DNA of 64,000 nt from Myrica gale (taxonomy: Eukaryota; Streptophyta; Magnoliopsida; Fagales; Myricaceae): positions 2,247,001 through 2,311,000 of the forward strand of contig OZ005620.1 of the NCBI GenBank assembly GCA_963930655.1, read 5' to 3'. Shown here one piece after another: positions 24,355 through 35,510 of the stretch. A program made the translations under genes and the position numbers. The notes under the pieces are model-generated. The model was given only the letters and a program-made list of their open reading frames with translations, was not told the origin of the DNA and searched no databases. Position 1 is the first letter of the stretch. Each line of letters opens with the position of its first letter.

Positions 24355-25721
24355 CATGTGATATCCTCCATGGATTTGTAATAAAAAGCACTCAATATAT
24401 ACAATTTTGAGTTGCATCTTATAGTATGAATCAAAGTTCTGAAATTCCTATATATGATCAGCTTATTATTGTGTCCAACTATATTCGAGTTAATGGGAAA
24501 CTTGTTACCGAGAGCAATAACTTTTCATTATAATCGATCTATTTTCCAACCTAACTAGACATTGGAGAATTATGACCAAATAATACAATAAGTTGGGCAT
24601 GTCATAACGTACGTGAAATTAGAGCCCATATTTATAGTTTTGGGAATTGGCAATTAATTAATTGGCTTGATCTCAATGAAACCAATTGTTTGCATTGAAC
24701 TTGACCATAGTCTAAGCTGGCAGTTACTTCGTGATAAATGTGTAAATTATGTGTTTTATTCATCTGGAACCACCGAAAAGGAGTGGATCAGGAATTATGG
24801 GAATATTAATTCTGTGGCTAGATGGTTAAAACGGCAAGCTATGTCTCGTCGTACGCACAGTAGAGTAAGAGTAGTGTATGGGTAATAATGGATCGTTCAC
24901 GAGTGGAGCTTGTATGGTAAAATCTATCATTGGCCCAGATAATTATAGGGTCTCTATACCCTTCCGATAATAGCTTGAATACTAAGAAAATTTGCATTTA
25001 TGATAAAGAATTAATAATTGTAACATAACAACTTAGTTAATATTTTGTTACCATTTAGCATAGTTTTGTCAACATATTTATTGGATTAATGCTTAGTAGT
25101 TATCATAAGGTTAAGGCCCTAAGGGGAAATACAACGGGTGCTATATGGTGAGAGGCAGGCCCCAATGGCTGGCTGGTTACAAGAAACATGGGCATGAAGC
25201 CCTTGACAACAAGCTAAAAGGGGCATAAAGCCCTAGTACAGTTGAGGGTTTGAGGCGGAGGAGCTTCTCACTCTAGAAGGGCCGGGGCACTAAATTTTTT
25301 CGTGAAGAGTGAACTTTGAGCTTTTGCGTTCACGCTGACAAAATTAGTTAATTGGATGCTCACTCAACTTCTAGAACCCCTATTTCATGGACAGTAGCCT
25401 CAATAGCTTCAAAAAAATTATATATTGTGGCATAAGCCAATTATTGGATCCACCTAGCTACTTAGTGGGAGAGATGAGATTTATGTATGATTGTAATTCG
25501 GAACATTCGGCTTTTGAATTTCTTGTGCTGATCTAAACTGGATCCACACAATCCCATATATTGTTTGGCTTTATATATTTATCATTATAAGCTTGTAATC
25601 ATTAAGTAATGGTGAGCATGAAAAGTCGTCAATATCATCATTGTTGCCCTTGCACAAATCTTTACCCGCAAAATTGTGGATTTGATGAAGTGCTGCTTTC
25701 CCTTTTTTGTCAGCCTTACTA
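24355..25721. other. Spacer
   Basis: AT-rich, with no recognisable gene. The open frame at 24667-24885 shows no known domain. Confidence 0.4.
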
Positions 25722-25920
25722 AGGGTCCGTTTGTCATATAAAATTTCACAAAATTTTACACTCTCTCACGATAAAATACTACAATATAATCTCTCTCTCT
25801 CCCATCAAATTATAAGTTTTCACTACAAAAAATATAAAAAATTATCTCTCTTCACTTTTTCACTAAACCCAATACCTAAAATTTTAACAACACAAAAATT
25901 TTACAATACAAACCCACCCC
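25722..25920 (+). mobile_element. MITE, copy A of a shared family
   Basis: A 199-bp AT-rich unit with ends GGGTCCGTTTGT and ACAAACCCACCC, imperfect inverted repeats of each other. Its body matches, in inverse orientation, the unit at 47900-48085 (shared phrases AAAATTTTACA, CACTACAAAAA, AACAACACAAAAA). No coding capacity. No clean target duplication is seen for this copy. Confidence 0.65.
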
Positions 25921-26596
25921 TTGCCGGCTTTGATTGCTTTTAGTACTTAGCCTAGTTGGTAGATAAGTATATCAAAACAGGTGTGTTAAGGATGTTGAAA
26001 ATCAACAAAATAAGTTAAAAATATTTGGTGTGCAGTACTTGTTTTGGCATAGAGCATTGCAAATAGATAACATGGCTTTTCCCCATCCATGCCATCAAAT
26101 TTAACCTGATTTCCCTAGAGGGAATCAACACCCCACTAAGGCTCAATCACAAAGTGCAGACCCTAAAGCAAGGATGCAAAACTGTCCTATTCATTGTAAT
26201 CTTTCATGGTTGAGTACTGGGCCGGGGCTGGAAAAATGAGACTCCTGAATGGTACAGAATGTCATCTTTGTGGACTCTGTTTACATTCCAAGTGTCGTCT
26301 GATATCTGATATCTACACAGACCACAAGAATAAATTGATCACATAAACCACAGAGACTTATCTCAGCGCAATGACTATTTTCACAGTATGCTCAAGTTAT
26401 AAATATTTCAATTGAGTTTCACAAAAATCTCAACAATCTCATTTTACCCAAAATTTGTTCAGTTCCCCAAATAATACATCAAAACCATATAAAATACGGT
26501 ATACGTTTAAAAATCTCATTGAATAACCACTTACCTCAAATGTTTAACTAATCCTTAAAGATTCTCAAATAATTACCGAACAATCACTCAAAACCA

Positions 26597-26796
26597 GGGT
26601 CTTGTTTGAGCCCCAATAATTTGGGGCCAAATATTTGGGTTTAATAATAAAAAATTCATCACATAATTTTTTATTATTATAATATTTATTAAAAATCTTC
26701 TCTCTATTCACTTTTTCACCAACTCCCATAACATATCTTTACTTTATAATATTTCCCAAATCTCAATTTCCAAAAATTTCCACCCTCAAACAAGTA
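26597..26796. mobile_element. MITE-like element
   Basis: About 200 bp with inverted ends CTTGTTTGAG (26601-26610) and CTCAAACAAG (26785-26794). The interior is AT-rich and includes CTATTCACTTTTTCACCAA, similar to the interior of the MITE at 25722. No clear target duplication. Confidence 0.5.
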
Positions 26797-26799
26797 TCA

Positions 26800-29236
26800 C
26801 CACCTCAATCCAAATTTTGGTCTCTAATAAACATTATTTGCGAAAATTTATTAACCTCAATTTCTTCAACTTTTAAAATTCAAATATAAGATCATTATCC
26901 ATATATATCTTTCAAATTCAAATATAAGAGTAATCTTTATTCATATCTTAACCTTTAAATTCAAACCTAAGATCAAATCTCTATCCAAACATTTAAATTC
27001 AAATAGATCGCATCTCCATCTCATCACCTTTAAATTTGAAAATACCATTCAACCTCTATCAGAAAAATAAAAAATAGGATTAACACCTTATCTCTTCGTT
27101 CAAAATTCAATCACTCAGTCAATACCTTTTTTTGGGACGAGCTATTACAGGAACACTTTGATATTCTACTAAAAAAATATTATAACGTTGCTCTAGGTAA
27201 TCGCCAAAAAGGCTCTTATCTGGATTTAATAGTCCATCAATAATTATGCAATGTTGTGCTCAAATTCAGAAAGGACACTGATACCCAAACTTCTATTGTG
27301 GAGATGACTTCTATTAAGTAGAGAACACTGAAATGACTCATGAAATATGCCTGCCTGCTTGGAACGAGTACATATATGGTGGAGGTGCATTCGCAGATGC
27401 GATAATGCTATCTTCTAGTAGTAGTTTCTCGACTTGTCATGACTACATAGATCAAAATGCCCCATGGATATTACTACTTCGGAAACTCTCACAATTAATG
27501 ACTGGCTAGCTATACGCTTTGCATGCGTCACCCTGGCAGAAGAAAACACGTTGCATAGAAGCATATGGTGTTGCTAGTCTTGTAGCATACCATCAAACAA
27601 ATGGAAGTTGAGACAATTGCTACCATTTTCACTTCTGCATATAATTTTCTGATAGCGACAGCAATAGCTAGCAAATTTAACTGACCATTGACAATCATTG
27701 AATATGATCATTCTGAAGTGGCCAGCACCAAAGATATGATAAGGTTCCAACCATTAGCGTTCAAAGTTGTATGAGTTGCTTTTTTTTCTTGATTGCGTTC
27801 TAGAGCAGATAACTAAATTTAATTTTTTTTCTTCTAATTTAAAGCAAGGATTACACAAAATAGAAGACGGTTCAAATGGGATCAAAGGGATTCTTAGAGT
27901 AGAGAGGGTGTAAGGAGTTGCCGGTTGCAGAAATGCATCCATCCCAGAAGGTGAAAGTGGCTCATCTAGCAAGTTTGTTTTCTATAAAGTTCGCAAGCAA
28001 TCCACTAGGAGAAGCGATGGATAAGGACGAGGATGTCACTGATGATGGGGCAGTCGTTCAGGCTGTGGTCATGAGATTGGCATGCATGTTGGATAGCTCA
28101 TAGCTGAGACCACGTTCAGGAGTTTATATAACGCTCAGTTTGTTTGGTTTTAGAAGACGCAACTGCAAGTACTACTCAAAGTTAGCCGTGTTTTCGTAAG
28201 ACACGAGATGCAGGATGGGTTTTCTCGTGAAAGTTGTTTTAAGGTTCTTGATCCGTACACGCAGCTGATAAACTTAATTGCATTATTGAACAATAATAGT
28301 AACTAACTAATCCCACACAAGCTGTTCTTCTGCAGTACTTTCTTGCCTAATTAACATAACTGTCCAAAACCATGTCTCTGTCATGGTCCCGGCGAATCCA
28401 CAGTCGTTAAAAATTGAGATTGGGGAATCATTCTATTAGCATATACGGATCGTTTATAAGGGTCTGGACCACTCGATAATTAGCTAGATAAAGCTCCTCT
28501 ACTGCATTTGGACTGATCTCTCACCCAAGGTTATCACTGAGTGCCACCTCCACTTTTCACGCAGATTGGTTCATCTTTCTTTTAATTGGAAAGTGGACGT
28601 GGAGAGAAAAACTAGGTGCTCTACCTTTACAGGAAAAGAAAGAAATAGCCCTCCCTTTTGTGATCATGTAGTGCCAAAGGCTCCGATGAAGATTGTACAG
28701 CCTTTTTCCAATTCCATAAGGACAAGTAACTCAAGCCTCACGAAAAAGAGTGTCTGTTTCATGAACCAATCCGAAATTTTCGGGTGGCATCAGTTAGTGT
28801 CATCCATCCCATCGTATTCTATGTAAACCCAGGTTACTAAACAGATCATTCTAAATTCTATCTCTTCTTTATTCTGTTTCTGTTAAAGTCGCACTCTGTT
28901 GGTACATTCCATGGAGGGTTTCAACATCTCTCTTTATTCGTCGTACATTCCTGAAATCCCATGAAAGTTGCACTTAAAATACTCTTTAAGGTTCAGCTGG
29001 ATTTATACCAAAATCCCCTCCCCTAGGAATTTGATTGGTTATTTCATAGACTACTTTGCCTTTTCTTTATTCTTATTCACCCCATGTTGATACATTGCAT
29101 TACAGAAACTCATAGAACTTCTACTCTTACAAGTAACTAAAATTCATAAGAATGAATGAAGTTGATGCGCACTCGGGCTTGATTCTTCAACATTTATATT
29201 CGTGAGCATTGCCAGGATTAAGCTATATCCAAGTCA
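26800..29236. other. Spacer
   Basis: No gene recognised. 26870-27060 repeats short phrases of the form TTCAAATATAAGATC, an imperfect local repeat. The open frames at 27754-28103 and 28566-28826 have no domain I know. Confidence 0.4.
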
Positions 29237-29706
29237 GGTGCTGCCAGTGGTGGATCCAGGATCAAAATTCATGAAGGTCGAACTTTAAACGCGAAATGAC
29301 AAGAAATATTTTCTTTCGTAATGCAAAAAATTGTCTTAGAGTTACAATATCGAAAAATTGTCTTAGAGCCACGTTAGGAGTATTAGACGACTCCACGCTG
29401 TGTGACTTTCTTATCACAAACTTATCCATTATCTAAGCAAAATAAAACAAAGTGAAGACAATCCAAAAATCCAAATTCCAATATAATTAATTCAAATCCA
29501 AATTCAAATCTAATTACATTGCATCCAATTAATATTACAATCAAATTAATTAAAAATGATACTACTAAAAAAATCCTCAATTTCACAAAATGTCAAAATC
29601 CTTAATTCAAATCAAAATTGCAATCTAATTACATTGGATTCAATTGATATTATAATCAAATTATTCAAAAATGAAAACAATTCCACAAACCAATTCAAAT
29701 AAACAG

Positions 29707-29893
29707 TTTCACAAATCACATTTATCCAAATTCCAAACCAATTCAATCACATCCTCCAACAATTTCACAAACCACAAATATCAAAACCAATTCAATCTCA
29801 TCCTCCAACAATTTCACAAACAAATATCCAAATCAATTCAATCTCATCCTCCAACTGTCCAACAATTTCACAAATCACAAAATTTCAAACCCT
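29707..29893. repeat. Minisatellite of about 50-bp units inside hAT copy 2
   Basis: Roughly three and a half degenerate units, each with CAATTCAATCTCATCCTCC followed by AACAATTTCACAAA. Unit length varies from about 46 to 55 bp. The open frame over it is a by-product of the repeat. Confidence 0.75.
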
Positions 29894-30450
29894 AAAGCAT
29901 TTTTAGCATATTAAATAAACGAATTTTTCTACTGAATTGTAGATAGAGAATCTTGAATAGAGAGACATACTAGGGGTCAGAGGTCCAATGTAACAACCCA
30001 AAATTGAAACCTTCAAAAATCAAAATAATGAGATTGGGAGAGAGCTGAGAGTTCAGAAAGAGAGGCAGAGAGCAAAAGAGAGACTGAGAGGGAAAGATAG
30101 GCTTACACTAGTAGGCAGCACGCAGCACGACAGCAGCCGTGTGAACTCTGGATAGTGGCAGATTACTGGGTGTGGTGAGAACACCAACCACCGAGCACGC
30201 ACGGGCAACTGCAAGTCTACCCCTTCAGCTACGGTTGGACGCTGGTGCAACAACAGTGGGTGCGGCAGTGGGCGGTCAACGGTGGACAATGGGGCAGTGG
30301 GCACGGTAGTGTGGCGGTGGGCGAGAAAGAGAAAGGGAGGAGAAAATTCAAAAAGAGAGAGAGGGATAAACGTGAATGTGAGGAGAGAGAGAGACAGACA
30401 GGGGTCGAGAGAAGGGACCTGTTTTTTCACGTTTTGAAATTTTTGTTAAG

Positions 30451-30484
30451 GCAGAGGGTGAAACGACACTGTTTTACCCTCTGC
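30451..30484. repeat. Subterminal hairpin of hAT copy 2
   Basis: Arms GCAGAGGGT and ACCCTCTGC enclose a loop with GAAACGACACTGTTTT. It corresponds to the hairpin at 23000-23038 in copy 1; the outer T-A pair there is a G-C pair here, so the stem is kept. Confidence 0.75.
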
Positions 30485-30547
30485 ATATTAAAAATTAAAG
30501 GGTCTGGGCCTAACGAGGCCCAGGCCCTTCAAGCTACAAAACATAGG

Positions 30548-33539
30548 TGTAATACCCCTCTCTTATTTTACGTATGTGATATAGTTTTATGTTAAAAATA
30601 TAGTTTTATACTATATGTGTTATAAATATTTTCCACGTGTTTTTACCATATAAAGAGCATTCAATGCATTCTTATCCTTATGTAGCTAGATGTCTAAGTA
30701 GGATTTTGCGATTGACTCACACCGTGACTTATTAGTTACCATAGATACGTGAGATATGAGTGATCCTGGTGGCTTTTTATGATTAGTTCTTAAGAGATTT
30801 CAAATGATTGCCTAGCCTATAGTAGGCCATATAGATTGGCCAGGGGAGTTGCACCCATTTGTTCATTGTCTTAGTTGCCTTAGACGAACCTACCTCGTAT
30901 TTATATCATAAACACTTTCACCAACCTATCTGAAAGCGAAAGGAAGGGAGAATATCATCTGACCAAAGTACGAAAGACAGGAAAAAGGGGGTAGAGTCCA
31001 ACGTAATCTCGGTCTACTATTTTCTTCCTTAATCACGATTGTCTCTTCTTGACCTCACTAAGTGTTCTTTGGTTCAGGGGTTATCATCATCATTCAGTCA
31101 TTATCCTAGAAACCAGTCTAGACCACATCGGCTAAGGTAAAGGTGATAGATACTTGTTGATCTGGGGGTTTCGGGATAGTCACATGTGTAAGGGGTAGTT
31201 TGCATGATGTGTGTTGTGTTGGGAGAATATTGTAGACAACCAACCAAGTCGTATAAGTTGTTGGACCTGTCTATTTTAGCATGTTGCACTTATGGTGTTC
31301 TATCTAAAGTATGTTAAGATTATAAATTATTTTTGAGTATAGAGAGATAGATCATAACACACGAAGAGCATATGAAATAGGTCAGTCTTGTTAGTGAAAA
31401 TGGTGCACTGCCCAAATCGTCCCCAAGTAATACTTGGATATTTGCCTTGAAAAATTGTTTGCCTATATTATATGATAAAATTAGATCCCAGTAAGAATTT
31501 CAGGGATATCCGAGGTCGTTAAAGGTCTAAAATGCTCCTGGATGTCTCTAAGAGTAGTTTCAATATTTTTCAAAACAACCCTATGAAATCCTTCGATTTT
31601 TGGCCTGAAAAATTTTTGTGTCTGTATTATATGATAACAGTGGGTTCCAGTAATAATTTCAGGGTTATCCTAGGTCTGAAAATGTCAAAAATGCCCCTGG
31701 ATGTTTTAAGGGCAGTTTTGGCATTTTACACTAAACGTATGGTAAAAAGGTCCGAAATGGAAAAAAATAACTTTATGGTTGTGTAGAGAATGAAAAATAA
31801 TTGGGGTAGCCCAAATTTGAGTCCAAACCGAGTGGAAATAGGGGCTCAAAACACAAAACCCGTTTAATGGCCTAAATGGATTTTAGGCAGTTAACCCAAA
31901 ATAAGCTCGGATTATTGTACAATTTTTGGAAATTGTAAAAGGCCTTTTGTAAACATTTTAGGGTGAATTTTTTAATTTCCTTATGCATTTTATTAATGTA
32001 TATGTATGGATGGTATGTGTAAATTTATTGATGAACATGTGTGGATGGTATATGTAAGTTTATTGATGAACATGTATGACTTGTTGAAGTGCATTGAAGC
32101 ATATGAAACATGTTGCATCTTCATTTCATGGATCATGTTATGGGATGGGTAATCTAATAACGAAATAACATAAATGAAACTCATTCCCAGAGGTGGTCCG
32201 ATGAAAGGGTGACGGTACCGATCACAGTGGGATAGTGCAAGCCACCACTGAAAGGAGTGAGTGGTATCCCTGCGTGAAAAAATATACGCTTGACAAGGTC
32301 CTGGTGCAAGGAACACAGGATAGTCTCATAGAAAGGGAAGGGACGCACAACCCGACTCTGGGGGATAGAACAGAGAGACTAAGGGCACCTCTGATGACCT
32401 TGATGTTCAAATGTGGTTAAGGTGGTGCATATCATGAATGATATGTATGTGCGTTGACATGAGACATACATATTTAACACATAATGTGAACCATGTGACA
32501 GTGACAGAAAAGAACGAACGGAAAGTAAGAAAGAAAGTGAAATGATCGGGAAACAGTTGCATCATCCCTGCATTGCATCCATCATATTGTGTTAAACTGT
32601 TTATGTTATAAATGCTTAATTCTTATGATTGTCATGCTATTATAATTGTCCCTAACATGTTCCTTTATTCTCCCTTACTGAGTCAGTAGGACTCACCCCT
32701 TTTATTTGTTTAAATTTTGTATGTACTACCGTGGACCCCGGAATTTGCCAGATGTTGACTTTCGCGAGTGAGCAGATTCTGGACGTAGACCCCTATATTT
32801 TAAAGATGACTAACTGGATTTTTATTACTGATTCCTATTAGGTTTATTTGGGATGCGATCCCGAATGGTATCTAAAGGTCCATCATGTATCCCCAGTTCC
32901 TTTAGTAGAGGACTATCGGGTAGTTGAGATCGACCCGACTCTCCTACTAGCTGACCCTTCTCCACCGGCACCATCGGTAGAGGGTACAGGGGACATTGAG
33001 ATCATTGATCTCACTTCTGATTCAAAGTCAAAGGTAGACTAGCCGAGGCCTATGTGGGTTAAGTTACCTTTTTTAAGTTAGTTTTGAGTAGCTGAGTTTC
33101 AGTTATGTAGCAGAAGGAAAGTTTTAGACAATTTCTGTCTTAGTGCTGACAGCTTTCACCTTAGTATATATTTTCTCCCACTTTTGTAATATCTTTGTAT
33201 CCTCATGAAGGATTTTGATATTGTACAGTGATATACTGGAAAAAAAAATTATATGTATCTTTTTCAATTTCACTTCCTGTTCTTTAATTTACATTTTATC
33301 TCCATTCATTTTATTTCCCTATTCACATCAAAACGTTTAAAACGTCGTTTTTGTTACATCATGAAAAGATTATTTTTTCTCCTTAATATACTTAAATTTT
33401 AACTTAAACATTTTCACTAAGCTTTTTCAACGTCACTTATTAGGCCTTAAGATAAATAGTTTGTGCCGTAATCCCCGTTTGTGTGCATTCTATTACTATA
33501 AGAGATTCTAGGGGGTAAATACTGGCACGGGGTGTGACA
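30548..33539 (+). mobile_element. Solo LTR (2992 bp), probably Ty3/gypsy, nested in hAT copy 2
   Basis: Begins TGTAATACCCC, ends GGGGTGTGACA, and is flanked by a perfect 5-bp duplication ATAGG (30543-30547 and 33540-33544). There is no internal region on either side, so it is a solo LTR. A length near 3 kb is typical of some Ty3/gypsy chromovirus lineages, but the lineage is a guess. It contains internal duplications: about 31435-31560 resembles 31590-31725, and about 32004-32040 resembles 32042-32078. It is younger than the hAT element it splits. Confidence 0.88.
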
Positions 33540-33643
33540 ATAGGTTGGCCTGGGCCTATGGGTATCGGGCCCCACAGAACCAGGACAAAAAAAATGGGTG
33601 GCGGCCGCCCAGAGCCACCCCTACATCCGCCACTGGGTGCTGC

Positions 33644-34511
33644 ATGTGTGTTACTATCTTGACTCCTCAACTCTCTCTCTGTCTGATGAGGTACATGGGA
33701 ATAAGACCATTCATAGAGATCATATATTATGGAATGGACAACACTCACTAGAGTTGAGGCAGATTTTGATGTTGTATAAATGGGGAACAACTGGAAAACC
33801 CAAGTGTTCACTAAGGAGAGAGAGAGAGAGGTGAATATGATGATTGGTACACGAGCTACTCTGTCCTTTTGAAGTATTATTGTAACTAGTGCATTTTGGA
33901 TTTTAGTAAGATTACAGTACAAAAAAGACCCAAAAGAGATAATGGTGTTGTTGTACCTTCATGCTAGTTTGGATGAAAAGCTCGCTGTCAATTTTGAGAT
34001 TTCTAAACGCAGGAAAACTTGGGACTAGCTTGATTTTACCTGTCATTTCAGAAACAGCAGAGCCAGCAGACATTGCTAGGTGATACTGTCAAATTTAGGC
34101 TTCCTGCCAAAGACAATTTATTGTCTTAGATTTTGGAAGCTATTGGAAGTGCCAAATGTGGTAGTGCAGACAACACAATTTTCGTGAGGTATCTCCATGC
34201 TATTCCTGTAGACATTTTCTCTAAAACTTTTCATGCAGGCATTAAATTGTCTAGAAACTAAAAACATTTAATACCATTTGCCAATGTCTTAAAATTGATA
34301 GCACTTGTTGTAACTTCTTCAAAATTTGCTCGAAAGAACAGAGAAATTTTGTCCATCCAACTCTACTATCAATTTCAGAAACCATGGAAGCTTATATGTT
34401 ATTCAAGTGAATGATTTTTCAGTGGCTTCAGAGTATGAAAGTAAAACTTCAACAGAGGCTCTGTTATTGTCTTTTCTGATTTGTCATAGTTTGGACCCGT
34501 ACAAACCACCT
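33644..34511. other. Spacer
   Basis: No gene recognised. A GA microsatellite lies at about 33816-33831. The open frame at 34326-34532 ends at the border of the Mutator MITE and shows no known domain. Confidence 0.4.
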
Positions 34512-34520
34512 AGCTTCCTC

Positions 34521-34742
34521 GAGAAAGATTAGGGTCCTAATCTTAAGGTCCTAATAGGTCCTAACGGAGGGATGAGATGTTGCCAACACATTAATGAATA
34601 AAATGGAGGACTGAGATGTTACTAACACATTAATGAATATAGAGAGATAAAAACACATCTCATCCCTTCATTCTATTCATTATTGTGTTGGCAACATTCC
34701 AACCCTCACTAGGACCTTAAGATTAGGACCCTAACCTTTCTC
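34521..34742. mobile_element. Mutator-type MITE (222 bp)
   Basis: Long inverted ends that start GAGAAAGRTTAGGGTCCT and run on for about 30 bp, flanked by a perfect 9-bp duplication AGCTTCCTC (34512-34520 and 34743-34751). A 9-bp duplication with long inverted ends that start with G is the mark of Mutator-like elements. No coding capacity. Nearly all of the element folds back on itself. Confidence 0.9.
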
Positions 34743-34751
34743 AGCTTCCTC

Positions 34752-35427
34752 TGGTTTTGAGGCCATACTAGACCACATTATTGTCAGTTCCCTATTAATT
34801 TCAAATCCGACCTCCCTATGTTCTGTCAGGGCCAAAGGTTTTTACGAAGGAACTATTAAATCCTTCTTATTTTCTTTTGGAAAAACAGATCGAACCAGAG
34901 ATGACTATTACGCTCATCGAAGTAGAACAAATGACAGTCGACGAATATATGGGAAAAGGCACTGATTTCGCCTTTCGATACAAGGAATATTAAGGTTGGT
35001 ATGATTTGGCTATACCAAAATGCTTAACATTAATTTGTGTTTTTTTTTCTTTTTTGTCATCCTTTCTTTCGCGCCCATGTTTGTGAGAAGCATAAAAAAA
35101 AACAGTGAAGAAAGTGCTTTGTACAATGGTATTCCAAGTTGTTCTGTTTTGGCAGTGAAGAAAGTGCTTAGTTTGCAAACAGCTTTTTTATTAGTGTCTT
35201 TTTTTATCAAGACAAAAATGAATCAAAAATCTGACATCTGATTCTGGGGGATTTATGAGCATGATACGGCCCCTGGCCCCCTGCATTCTCATCACGCACT
35301 ATGAAAATCCATCGACCCCCCCCCCCCCCCCCCTTTAATTGGCTTTTACGAGATCCCACCAATCTGCTCCTGCTTTAGAAAACTAACTTCTCACGGAACT
35401 CATGCACTCAAACATAATTAATCTTAT
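34752..35427. other. Spacer and 5' flank of the MATE gene
   Basis: No gene recognised. It contains T runs near 35040 and a C18 run at 35316-35333, about 95 bp before the TATA box of the MATE gene. Confidence 0.45.
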
Positions 35428-35428
35428 C

Positions 35429-35434
35429 TATAAA
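35429..35434 (+). promoter_or_regulatory. TATA box of the MATE gene
   Basis: TATAAA in the context ATCTATAAAGAG, 77 bp before the ATG at 35511. This position leaves a short leader of about 50 nt, plausible for a plant gene. Confidence 0.6.
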
Positions 35435-35510
35435 GAGCCCAAGTTCTCTTCTTTCATCATGGAAAATATTTATTTGGAGCAAACCCACCAAGCCATTTTG
35501 CTCCGCAATA

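Larger units (their letters stand above)
29245..33635 (-). mobile_element. hAT DNA transposon, copy 2, split by a solo LTR
   Basis: Ends CAGTGGTGGATCC and (reverse complement of the right end) CAGTGGCGGATGT are flanked by a perfect 8-bp duplication GGTGCTGC (29237-29244 and 33636-33643). Its left 110 bp match the right end of copy 1 in reverse complement, so it is the same family in the opposite orientation. On the minus strand near 29380-29430 it keeps a match to the start of the transposase frame of copy 1 (ATAATGGATAAGTTTGTG versus ATAATGGATAGATTTTTG). Without the inserted LTR it is about 1.4 kb. No catalytic domain is left; it is non-autonomous. A local minisatellite lies at 29707-29893. 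Confidence 0.9.

Noticed and set aside
30053-30430. Open frames on both strands in hAT copy 2
   Set aside because: Low-complexity GA/CT-rich sequence inside the transposon; no transposase motif.
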